A stretch of 64,000 bases of DNA from Flavobacteriaceae bacterium YJPT1-3 (lineage in GTDB: Bacteria > Bacteroidota > Bacteroidia > Flavobacteriales > Flavobacteriaceae): the NCBI GenBank assembly GCA_029866965.1, contig CP123444.1:847501-911500 (forward strand), written 5' to 3'. Position 1 is the stretch's first letter. Every line of letters begins with the position of its first letter. Positions 43,180 to 52,804 of this stretch are shown here, one piece after another. Made by a program: the position numbers and the translations under genes. Under the pieces are notes generated by a model, which had not been told where the DNA came from, did no database searches, and saw only the letters and a list, made by a program, of their open reading frames with translations.

Positions 43180-43762
43180 TGCGAAGTGTGGGTGGATTAG
43201 TGAGCGTATCGAGTTGAGCCAAACTGTCTCGTTCCCGCTGGATGATCTCCTCAAAATCTTGCAGGAGATCGTCAATATTGCCGCGGAATTGCTGATTCAT
43301 CTGGACGCGTAGATTTTGAAAGGAATTGTAAAAACGGACCGCACTGCTATCCACTACTGTTGGATTGAAGGTGCTCTTTTCAACTTCCATATAGAGTCGG
43401 TTAAAGTGGCTGTTGACCACCTGAGCTCGGGCTAAGATAGGATCATTGATCAGCGATACGGGTACGGCCTGGGATAATTGATTGATCACATAGTCTTGCA
43501 GTTCCTTCAGCTCCTCCTGCAGGATGCGACCCGGTAGACCATCCAGACGATCGACAAACCTACTCAGCTCCTGATAGGCTTTCCAATTGACTGCAGCGGT
43601 ATCTGCTGCTCGAATTAGAACAATGGGCGCCTTGGCACCTTCCAGATTAACCTCATACTGACTGAGTTTCGGCCCAACGTCGACATTCGCGTTGGATTCG
43701 GGCTTTTGCTCTCCGCAACTCATCAGAAGGACAGCAATAAATAAGGTGATACAATACCTCAT
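43163..43762 (-). CDS. Hypothetical helical lipoprotein
   Basis: 199 residues with signal MRYCITLFIAVLLMSC (lipid Cys at 16). The rest is strongly helical with amphipathic heptads (QELSRFVDRLDGLPGRILQEELKELQDYVINQLSQ, LLQDFEEIIQRERDSLAQLDTL). It is probably a periplasmic or outer-membrane-attached helical bundle. No known family recognised. Confidence 0.75.
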   Translation of the reverse strand: MRYCITLFIAVLLMSCGEQKPESNANVDVGPKLSQYEVNLEGAKAPIVLIRAADTAAVNWKAYQELSRFVDRLDGLPGRILQEELKELQDYVINQLSQAVPVSLINDPILARAQVVNSHFNRLYMEVEKSTFNPTVVDSSAVRFYNSFQNLRVQMNQQFRGNIDDLLQDFEEIIQRERDSLAQLDTLTNPPTLRNDENN

Positions 43763-43934
43763 GGAATGGATTGAGTAGCGAAATTACACAAAAAAATATC
43801 CGATTTCGCGACTGCCTTGATCAAAGGCAGGAAAGCGTAATCCATGACAGGTACAAAATAATCTGCCCCTGCTAAGGCTATTCTAAAATCGCTATTCTCC
43901 CTCCACTTTTTAAAGCGATCTCTAAACGAACTCT

Positions 43935-43942
43935 TATCTTTG
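43935..43942 (+). promoter_or_regulatory. Candidate -7 box for the threonine dehydrogenase gene
   Basis: TATCTTTG matches the TAnnTTTG consensus exactly, 19 bp before the ATG at 43962. No good -33 TTTG is seen at the usual distance. Confidence 0.45.
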
Positions 43943-43961
43943 AGCACCTAAAAATGAATTT

Positions 43962-44912
43962 ATGAGATCACGCATATTGATCATTGGAGCTTGTGGTCAG
44001 ATTGGAACGGAGCTGACTCTTGCGCTGCGCAAGCGCTTTGGAAATGATCGTGTGGTGGCCAGCGATATCCGTCCCGGAAGTCCGGAGTTGATGGAAAGCG
44101 GCCCTTTTGAAATCGCCGATGCCATGGATCCCCTCGCGGTGGAAGACCTGGTTTTTCGATATAAGGTAGAGACCGTTTATCTCATGGCTGCCATGCTGAG
44201 CGCTATTGCGGAGCGCTTTCCGGACAAAGCCTGGAACCTCAACATGAGTTCGCTCTTCAATGTGCTGGATCTCGCAAAGGAAAACAAGATCAAAAAAGTA
44301 TTCTGGCCCAGCAGCATTGCTGTTTTTGGCAAGACAACGCCTGCGGTAAATACCCCCCAGACCACGGTGATGGAGCCTTCCACCGTGTACGGCATCTCCA
44401 AGCAAACCGGGGAGCGCTGGTGCGAATACTACCATAACAAATACGGTGTGGATGTTCGGAGCATTCGCTATCCCGGACTCATCAGCTATACCACAGAACC
44501 GGGTGGCGGGACTACCGATTATGCCGTAGAAATCTATCACCGGGCTCTAAAACATGGCAATTATCGCTGTTTTCTGAAAAAAGGAACCATCCTACCCATG
44601 ATGTACATGGATGATGCCATTCGGGCTACTATCGCCATCATGGATGCCGAAGAAAAAGACATTCAAATTCGATCGAGCTACAATCTGGCGGCGATCAGTT
44701 TTGACCCCGAAGAAATCGCTGAGAGTATTAAAAAGATCATCCCGGATTTTGAGATCAGTTACGAACCGGATTTCCGGCAGGAGATCGCCGATAACTGGCC
44801 CCAGAGTATTGACGATTCGGTGGCCCGGGAACACTGGGGATGGCGACACGAGTACGATCTGGACGCGATGACTCGGGTCATGTTGGAAAATTTAAAAAAA
44901 GAGTATGTCTAA
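43962..44912 (+). CDS. L-threonine 3-dehydrogenase, SDR/epimerase type
   Basis: 316 residues. Rossmann motif ILIIGACGQIGTEL, catalytic YGISK (Tyr about 145) and the threonine-dehydrogenase signature YPGLISYTTEPGGGTTDYAVEIYH (about 168-191). The family oxidises L-threonine to 2-amino-3-ketobutyrate with NAD+, and differs from the zinc-dependent E. coli Tdh. The 2-amino-3-ketobutyrate CoA-ligase is not in the window. It overlaps the next gene by 8 bp. Confidence 0.9.
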   Translation: MRSRILIIGACGQIGTELTLALRKRFGNDRVVASDIRPGSPELMESGPFEIADAMDPLAVEDLVFRYKVETVYLMAAMLSAIAERFPDKAWNLNMSSLFNVLDLAKENKIKKVFWPSSIAVFGKTTPAVNTPQTTVMEPSTVYGISKQTGERWCEYYHNKYGVDVRSIRYPGLISYTTEPGGGTTDYAVEIYHRALKHGNYRCFLKKGTILPMMYMDDAIRATIAIMDAEEKDIQIRSSYNLAAISFDPEEIAESIKKIIPDFEISYEPDFRQEIADNWPQSIDDSVAREHWGWRHEYDLDAMTRVMLENLKKEYV

Positions 44913-45200
44913 TCAGAAACCCGAAGAACCTTTTAACGAGCGCGAACTGGATCGTATCATCGAAATGGCCTGGGAAGACCGCACCACCTTTGAAGCCATC
45001 GAGTTTCAGTTCGGCATTAAGGAACAGGACGTCATTGAGCTGATGCGCCGTAATATGAAACCATCCAGTTTCAGAATGTGGCGGGAACGTGTGCAGGGCA
45101 GAAGTACCAAGCACGAAAAACTTCGTCCTTTTGAAAAAGGAGACGGCGGTTTTAAATCCTCCCGGCAAAAGCACATTTCTCAAAACAAGATCTCCAAGCG

Positions 45201-45204
<4 letters not shown>
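44905..45204 (+). CDS. TIGR03643-type small basic protein
   Basis: 99 residues matching TIGR03643: ELDRIIEMAWEDRTTFEAIEFQFGIKEQDVIELMRRNMKPSSFRMWRERVQGR, an HTH-like helical pair, then a basic tail (KHEKLRPF, SSRQKHISQNKISKR). Probably a DNA- or RNA-binding protein of unknown role. It ends in a 4-bp convergent overlap with acs. Confidence 0.88.
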
Positions 45205-47110
<1,906 letters not shown>

Positions 47111-47114
<4 letters not shown>

Positions 47115-48436
47115 GATTTGCGTTTCTGATTGATTAAGCGGTAGATCAAAATGGCTGTCCGCTTGGTTAAATCTTCCACCGTATTCAAATTAACGGTTTC
47201 TTGTGGCGTATGTGCTCCTGATCCCATGGTACCCAAACCATCCAATGCGGCTACATATTCGGCCACAAAAGAAACATCAGCGGCTCCTCGTTTGGCCGGA
47301 TCGTAGGCTTCCACCTTGGGTTGCCCGAGATCCTGACTGACCTGGCTGAGGGTTTCCAACAATTGGTAATTGGCCTTGGTAGGTCCCATGGCCGGGTAGC
47401 TGTCGATAAATTCGATCTCGGCCGAGGTTTGGGGTAAATTATTCTGTACGATGGTCCTCATTTTTTCCCGGGCTCGTTCTTTCTGTTCTTCGGAGATAAA
47501 ACGCAATCCACCTTGCGCATAGGCGGTTTGAGCCACCACATTGCCTTTACCGAAAATCGTACCCCGACTCTTTTCTGCGTCCAGGGTCATGGTGGTTCCA
47601 CCCAGCAACATCCCTGGATTGAAGGTGAGTAAGTCCTCTCCTTTAACATCCGTATAAAACTGATGCAGAATACGGGCCAACTCAAAATTAGCACCGGCCC
47701 CTATGCGCTCATTAAAGATTCCTGAAGAGTGGGCGCGTTTTCCGGTCACCGTGACTTTCCATCCGGAAGAACCTCGACGCGCCACCGTAGCATTGTCGTA
47801 GCCTGTGGAGGTTTCAAAACCCAGGGCAATATCACTCTGCCTGGCCGCATCGATCAAGGCTTTTCTACTGATACTTAGCGGCTTCCCCGTGCTCTCTTCA
47901 TCTCCGGTAAACACTACGGTGATCTGGGCGTCGTCCAACACTTTAGCCTCCCGTAGGGCTTTTAAGGCGTACAAGACCACTACATCACCGCCTTTCATGT
48001 CATTAGCCCCCGGTCCGGTGGCGATGCTATCATTGATCTTGGTGAATTTCTGAAAATCGCTGTCTTCTTCAAAGACCGTATCCAAATGGCCTATCAACAA
48101 CAGGCGTTTGCCTTTATCCCCCGATATCTTAGCTACTAAATGACCGGCCCGGTTCATGGCTTCCGGCATGGGGACCCACTCGGTCTCAAAACCGATCTCC
48201 TCAAATTCGGTACTGAACAAGCGCCCCACTTCACGTACGCCTTCCGGGTTCAGGGTTCCACTGTTCACGTTGACCACAGTTTCCAGGAAGCTTAGGGCCT
48301 CTGCATTGTTTTGAACAACTTTATCAATAATGCGCTGCTCTTTTTTAGATAAGGATTGGGCGTTCGCTTTCGCGAAAGCGAAACACAAGAACAAACCGCT
48401 TAAAAGCAAAACTGCCGATTTAGGTATCTGAGTCAT
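47111..48436 (-). CDS. Secreted M20-family metallopeptidase
   Basis: 441 residues with a signal peptide of about 27 residues ending AKANAQ. The M20/M25/M40 core has LLIGHLDTVFE (first zinc ligand and catalytic Asp), GPGANDMKGG, VFTGDEESTG (Glu base and ligand) and a C-terminal GAHTPQETVN ligand His; a dimerisation domain lies between. Related to glutamate carboxypeptidase-like enzymes. An exact genome palindrome (48366-48379) lies within the signal peptide, coding FAFAKA. Confidence 0.92.
48366..48379. repeat. Genome palindrome GCTTTCGCGAAAGC
   Basis: Exact copy, 16 bp counting the flanking C and G, inside the signal-peptide coding region of the M20 peptidase, read as AFAKA. Confidence 0.85.
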
Positions 48437-48498
48437 AGTATTTAATTTTAAGAGTCTACAAGTTACGCTACAACAGACGAATCATAAAAAACGACGGA

Positions 48499-49473
48499 CT
48501 AGTCTGCCGAAAGAAGTCCGACGGACTGTGAATGCTCCATCGCCTGTTCGCTCTCTCTAAAATAACAGACCGCGACGCCCAGGGCTTCCATACGCTCTAC
48601 GTGAGCCCGGGTTGACTTGTTCTCCGTTTTTTCCGTCTGCCGGATGTAAACCGCTTTAATGTTTTTCGGAAATCGCGCCACTAAACGCTCATAGATGTCC
48701 GGATCTTGCTGACTGTCATCACCAAAGAGCACAAAATGAAGTCTGGGATAGAACTCCAGTATGTGCTTGATCTTATGAAACTTATGATCGTGATCCCCCG
48801 CTCCGGTCTTTAGAAAATCCCGCAATCCTGATTTGATGTCTTTCAGCTTGAGTACCGCCTTGGGAAAATCATGCAGTTCGGTGAATTCATTGATAAAATG
48901 ATAAAGGTTCCATTCACTGCTGGACACATAGAAGAAAATATTGCTTTTGGAAGGGTGTTCCCGTCCTGCCTGACTCAAAGCCCGATAATGCTCAACCACC
49001 CCGGTAAATACTTTGCGCCGCTGGACATTGCGTGTAAGCATGACGTACAGTTTTTTGAGTGCATTCCCTGAATGAGAAACCAGGAAGGTATCATCAATGT
49101 CTGAGATGAGGCCGTATTCTCCAGGGTGGGGTTTGATAAACTCTCCCCGCTCGGTGCGCTGATGATTTTCAGTTCTTGCTGTGATTTCCACCTCATGCCA
49201 GCCGGATTCCAATTCCCCCTCGTAGGGAAAAATCAATTGAAAAAAACCGTCTTCTTCGGTTTGTCCACGGATTTGTTTTCCGTTAAAACTCAAATCAATT
49301 TGGGCTCGATCAGCAGTTCGAACGCGAAACATGCGCAGTATGGCCAGCGAATGCTTCCATTTGGATTGATGGGTATCTACCCGGTCCGGAGCTTTTTCGC
49401 GGAAAACATGACCCATGATGACCACCTCCCGGTCATTGGCGTATCCTCGATATATCTTTAAATCCAATTCCAT
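48499..49473 (-). CDS. App1-family (DUF2183) phosphatase
   Basis: 324 residues from ATG 49473, the first start giving a sensible N-terminus (MELDLKIYRGYANDREVVIMGHVF); the open frame begins 29 codons earlier. A beta-sandwich N-terminal part is followed by the HAD-like App1 domain with ISDIDDTFLVS (catalytic DxDxT, about 148-158) and LFGDDSQQDPDIY. Yeast App1 is a phosphatidate phosphatase. The divergent neighbour is a lipid-kinase-like gene, so both may act on phosphatidic acid. Confidence 0.88.
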   Translation of the reverse strand: MELDLKIYRGYANDREVVIMGHVFREKAPDRVDTHQSKWKHSLAILRMFRVRTADRAQIDLSFNGKQIRGQTEEDGFFQLIFPYEGELESGWHEVEITARTENHQRTERGEFIKPHPGEYGLISDIDDTFLVSHSGNALKKLYVMLTRNVQRRKVFTGVVEHYRALSQAGREHPSKSNIFFYVSSSEWNLYHFINEFTELHDFPKAVLKLKDIKSGLRDFLKTGAGDHDHKFHKIKHILEFYPRLHFVLFGDDSQQDPDIYERLVARFPKNIKAVYIRQTEKTENKSTRAHVERMEALGVAVCYFRESEQAMEHSQSVGLLSAD

Positions 49474-49513
49474 GCGCCGCTTCTTTTCCCTAAAATTAGG
49501 TACATTTAAATGG

Positions 49514-50392
49514 ATGTCGAAAGAAAGTATACACAAAATTCTAGCGGTGGTCAATCCCATTTCCGGAGATCAGGATAAGGAGGACATGATTGACTGTATT
49601 CGGGAACACCTGAACGAGGGACAGGAACTACAATTATTAAGGACCAGCGGGGAAAAGGATTTGGAAGCCATTCAAAAGCAATTGGACGCCGATACTCCCG
49701 ACCGGGTGCTTGTGGTGGGCGGTGATGGGACCATCAAATTAGTGGTAGAAGCCCTGGGTGATCGTAATCAAGCCCTGGGTATCATTCCTGCAGGATCGTC
49801 CAATGGTCTGGCGACAGCTCTTGATTTGCCTTTGGATTGGAGGGAAGCAGTTGGCGTGGCTTTAGGAGATCACAGCAAACCCCTGGATGTCTTGCAGATC
49901 AATAACGAGCTGAGCGTTCACATCAGTGATTTTGGGGTCAATGCGGCACTAATCGAGGAATACAGTGCGAGTAGGATACGGGGCAAATTTGGATACATGA
50001 TCAATACGGTTCCGGCGCTGATTAAAGCCGACTATCCCTATACCTTTACCATTAAAACTGGGGAAGAAACCCGAACCGTACAGGGCATTATGCTGGCCAT
50101 CGCTAATGGAAGGAAATTCGGTACCGGAGCCCAGATCAATCCCCGGGGCGATATGCACGATGGCCTTTTTGAGATCCTGGTATTCAAAAACCTCGACGTA
50201 ATTCAGATCTTGCAGACCTTACAGGATCAGGAAGAATTAGACCCTGATTTTGCCGAATGCTGGCAAACCGATCAGGCGAGTATACGATGTGATCGCCCCG
50301 TTCCCTTCCAGATCGATGGTGAGCCGGCAGGAAGACTGGAGGAAGTTCAGGTAAAAATGCTGAAGCATCGCGTGCGTATCGTTTCACCTTGA
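49514..50392 (+). CDS. Diacylglycerol-kinase-family lipid kinase
   Basis: 292 residues from ATG 49514, where homology begins (MSKESIHKILAVVNPISGDQDKE). It has the DAGK catalytic motif VVGGDGTIKLVVEAL (about 66-80) and IIPAGSSNGLATALDLP (about 94-110), then the C-terminal beta domain with DMHDGLFEILVF. It should phosphorylate diacylglycerol or a related lipid. It is divergent from the App1-like phosphatase, 40 bp away, which suggests an opposed kinase/phosphatase pair. Confidence 0.9.
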   Translation: MSKESIHKILAVVNPISGDQDKEDMIDCIREHLNEGQELQLLRTSGEKDLEAIQKQLDADTPDRVLVVGGDGTIKLVVEALGDRNQALGIIPAGSSNGLATALDLPLDWREAVGVALGDHSKPLDVLQINNELSVHISDFGVNAALIEEYSASRIRGKFGYMINTVPALIKADYPYTFTIKTGEETRTVQGIMLAIANGRKFGTGAQINPRGDMHDGLFEILVFKNLDVIQILQTLQDQEELDPDFAECWQTDQASIRCDRPVPFQIDGEPAGRLEEVQVKMLKHRVRIVSP

Positions 50393-50450
50393 TTGAGCGA
50401 GTGGGTGCACTATCGATTGCCTTTTGCAGAAGAAAGGATCCGAAGGTCAA

Positions 50451-50502
50451 AGACCATAAACAAAAAACCCCGCTTAAAGGCGGGGTTTTTGCTCCTCAGG
50501 CT
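50451..50502. repeat. 52-bp direct repeat, copy 1 (terminator plus tRNA tail)
   Basis: From agaccataaac through the CCCCGC/GCGGGG terminator hairpin (50463-50490) to gctcctcaggct. It recurs at 50835-50887 with one extra T. The two copies bracket the GIY-YIG gene. Confidence 0.9.
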
Positions 50503-50571
50503 TCCCGGACGACCGGGACAGCGACCCGCTGATTAATCCCGTACGTACGGGACTCGAACCAACTGCGCTAG
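50491..50571 (-). pseudogene. Shredded tRNA-Asn copy with two inserted palindromes
   Basis: Pieces of the tRNA-Asn at 50877-50950 appear in order: gctcctcaggct (acceptor 3' strand), then TCCCGG-acga-CCGGGA (50503-50518), then agcgacccgctgattaa (anticodon-arm region), then the perfect palindrome TCCCGTACGTACGGGA (50537-50552), then ctcgaaccaactgcgctag (T-arm and D-arm-like). It cannot fold as a tRNA. The second palindrome supplies the last codons and part of the stop of the GIY-YIG gene. Confidence 0.6.
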
Positions 50572-50841
50572 TCTTCCCTCCGGGATGTAATCCGGATCAA
50601 CCAATTTTTCCAAAAGCCTCCTTGATTTCTGTTTTTTAATCCATCGTTCTATTTTAACCGCATCGCCTCGATCTGAACCTACCTTGAAAATAGCTTTTAG
50701 TTCCCAAGGTCGACCTTTGGACGTAAAAGTCTTTCGATCGGAAGTATTGTGCGAAGTTAAACGGCACCAGGGATCATGGGAAGATCCCACGTAATACTTA
50801 TTCGTACTGTCAGAAAATAATAGATAAACGTAGAAGACCAT
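50533..50841 (-). CDS. GIY-YIG nuclease-domain protein, mobile-looking
   Basis: 102 residues from ATG 50841. FYVYLLFSDSTNKYYVGSSHDPWCRLTSHN is the GIY-YIG core (YVYLL...YYVG, Arg in RL), and KIERWIKKQKSRRLLEKL the usual C-terminal helix of the UvrC/Slx1-like small family. The last residues, RLAQLVRVPYVRD, are the peptide produced when such a frame runs into tRNA-derived sequence. The start codon lies inside direct repeat copy 2. The gene sits between two repeats carrying the tRNA-Asn terminator, which suggests it moved in with or by duplication of the tRNA 3' end. Confidence 0.85.
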   Translation of the reverse strand: MVFYVYLLFSDSTNKYYVGSSHDPWCRLTSHNTSDRKTFTSKGRPWELKAIFKVGSDRGDAVKIERWIKKQKSRRLLEKLVDPDYIPEGRLAQLVRVPYVRD

Positions 50842-50887
50842 AAACAAAAAACCCCGCTTAAAGGCGGGGTTTTTTGCTCCTCAGGCT
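50835..50887. repeat. 53-bp direct repeat, copy 2 (terminator plus tRNA tail)
   Basis: Matches 50451-50502, 384 bp away. It contains the tRNA-Asn 3' end (50877-50887) and its terminator, CCCCGC 50852-50857 with GCGGGG 50864-50869, followed on the minus strand by a T-run. Confidence 0.9.
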
Positions 50888-50950
50888 GGGCTCGAACCAG
50901 CGACCCTCTGATTAACAGTCAGATGCTCTAACCAACTGAGCTACTGAGGA
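50877..50950 (-). tRNA. tRNA-Asn (GTT)
   Basis: The reverse strand folds as a cloverleaf: acceptor TCCTCAG/CTGAGGA, discriminator G, D-arm AGCTCAGTTGGTTAGAGC, anticodon loop CTGTTAA with anticodon GTT (opposite 50914-50916), and T-arm GCTGGTTCGAGCCCAGC. CCA is not encoded. An intrinsic terminator lies directly after it. Confidence 0.95.
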
Positions 50951-51040
50951 AAGTATCATGTTGTGCTTGGGTTTCCCCTAAAGCGGATGCAAATATAACG
51001 GTTTTTTCAAACTGCCAAAACAAAAATTGCAAATTTATAG

Positions 51041-52375
51041 CTAGCCGAAAATAGCCCGGTAAATGTCATTTCCATTAGCAAATAACACCAAAGATAAGAT
51101 CAGTACAAAACCGGCAATAGTAGCGTATTCCATAAATTTTTCATTTGGCTTGCGCCCGCTGATCATTTCGTACAAGAGGAACATCACATGTCCGCCATCG
51201 AGTGCAGGAATGGGGAGGATGTTCATAAAGGCCAAAATGATCGAAATAAAGGCCGTAGAATGCCAAAATTCTACCCAATCCCAGCTGGCTGGAAAGAGGC
51301 CTGCTATCGCTCCAAAACCACCTACCTGAGTAGCCCCTTTTTTGGTAAACACATAGCGGAACTGCGCTACATAATCTCTTAGGGTCCAATACCCATAACT
51401 AATTCCTTCCGAAATACTTTCGCCGAACGAATACGTCTTGGTTTGACGTTCAATAAAATCCTGATCCCGGCTGGTCGTAAATATACCCAGCGGACCGCCC
51501 ACTTCGCGTTGAACTTCCAAAGTCATAGGAGTTCCCTCGCGTCGAATTTCTAGGGTGGTCGTGGTTTGTTCTCCACTTTGGCGTAAGGCCTGATTAATGT
51601 CGGAACGATAGGTGATGGGAGTGCCATTGATGGCTACCAAAGCGTCCGTGACTTGTAATCCTGCCTGATCGGCCGGTCCTCCGGCCGCTACACTATCCAA
51701 TTGAACAGGATAACGATCTAAAGTAAAAGGAGGGAAATCGCCGGCACTGAATAATTCATCTCCAATTGTCTCCGGAAGCTTGATGGTTTCTGTAGATCCA
51801 TTTTGATGCTCTACGGTCACGGTATTCACGTCCCGCATCATTAAATACGTGTTAATGTCAAGGACATCAAATAAGGGTTCGCCATTTACTGCTAGCACCT
51901 GATCTCCCTGCTCAAAACCATAGCGCTCCATGGTTGGCGAGACCCCAAAACCATATTTCATGTCCTCCGGTGTGGAATACTGCTGGCCGTAGAAGAAAAT
52001 GATCATGATGTAAATCAGGAAGGCCACGATCACATTGACCGTTACCCCTCCCACCATTACAATCAGCCGTTGCCAGGCCGGTTTGGAGCGAAATTCCCAG
52101 GGCTTAGGCGGTTGCGCCATTTGCTCCTTATCCATACTTTCGTCGATCATCCCGGCGATCTTTACATATCCGCCTAAAGGGAGCCAGCCAATACCGTAAA
52201 CGGTCTCCCCAATTTTCTTGCGGAACAGGGCAAACTTGACATCAAAAAAGAGGAAAAATTTCTCAACTCGTATCTTAAAAGCGCGGGCCGGCAAGAAATG
52301 TCCAAACTCGTGCAGGACGATCAAGATAGATAAACTTAAAAAGAGCTGAGCTCCTTTAATCAAATACACTTCCAT
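51041..52375 (-). CDS. rseP: RIP metalloprotease RseP (site-2 protease)
   Basis: 444 residues, membrane-embedded zinc protease. HEFGH (22-26) in the first helix and PALDGGHVMFLLYE near residue 388 give the metal centre. Two PDZ domains (about 130-220 and 225-300, VDSVAAGGPADQAGLQVTDALVAINGTPI) separate the catalytic helices. It cuts anti-sigma factors and leftover signal peptides. The longer spacing of HEFGH to the second motif is normal for the two-PDZ type. It lies 90 bp from tRNA-Asn. Confidence 0.95.
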   Translation of the reverse strand: MEVYLIKGAQLFLSLSILIVLHEFGHFLPARAFKIRVEKFFLFFDVKFALFRKKIGETVYGIGWLPLGGYVKIAGMIDESMDKEQMAQPPKPWEFRSKPAWQRLIVMVGGVTVNVIVAFLIYIMIIFFYGQQYSTPEDMKYGFGVSPTMERYGFEQGDQVLAVNGEPLFDVLDINTYLMMRDVNTVTVEHQNGSTETIKLPETIGDELFSAGDFPPFTLDRYPVQLDSVAAGGPADQAGLQVTDALVAINGTPITYRSDINQALRQSGEQTTTTLEIRREGTPMTLEVQREVGGPLGIFTTSRDQDFIERQTKTYSFGESISEGISYGYWTLRDYVAQFRYVFTKKGATQVGGFGAIAGLFPASWDWVEFWHSTAFISIILAFMNILPIPALDGGHVMFLLYEMISGRKPNEKFMEYATIAGFVLILSLVLFANGNDIYRAIFG

Positions 52376-52804
52376 AAATCAGCAATCTCATTTTCAAACG
52401 CCAAAAGTAACCTTTTATGATGGGGAATAAAAGCCCGCTGACTTACCCGTTCTTTTTCGGGAAATGAAATCCAAAATCAATTGGTCCTTGTTGAATGACC
52501 TTGTCCTATTCTCCCTACAATCCGTAAATTTTTCAAAAAATTCCCTACTAATTCCTTAGAAATTGTATCTTGAATGTGTTTTTCACTACGAAGCATCCCA
52601 ATTTTTGAGATTTTATGAATTTGAGGGGGTGTAATTTGCGAAAAGCGCAATACCCAGAAAATAGACGATAAACGGTAGTCAGGTGTAAGCCAATAGTAAA
52701 AAAGCACCTCAAGCCTGATATCGCTTCCCTAATACTCTTCAACCAACCCGGGATACATCCCAAGGGAAGCTTTGTATTTATACTACATCTGAATCAATAC
52801 TATT
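52376..52804. other. Intergenic region upstream of the glucan locus
   Basis: No gene seen in these 429 bp. GGGAT-ac-ATCCC (52750-52761), 44 bp before the first gene, is a small inverted repeat that could bind a regulator. CCCG..CGGG near 52447-52465 is a weak hairpin. No hybrid two-component or SusR-type regulator gene is present. Confidence 0.4.

Noticed and set aside
43759-43947. A 62-codon minus-strand frame upstream of the hypothetical lipoprotein gene
   Set aside because: It has no domain or signal, and its start overlaps the likely promoter of the threonine dehydrogenase gene (TATCTTTG at 43935). A real small gene cannot be excluded.
50463-50490. Terminator of the DAG-kinase-like gene
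   Set aside because: It does lie 70 bp after that gene and may act so, but it is a copy of the tRNA-Asn terminator within the direct repeat, so I treat it as part of the duplicated unit.
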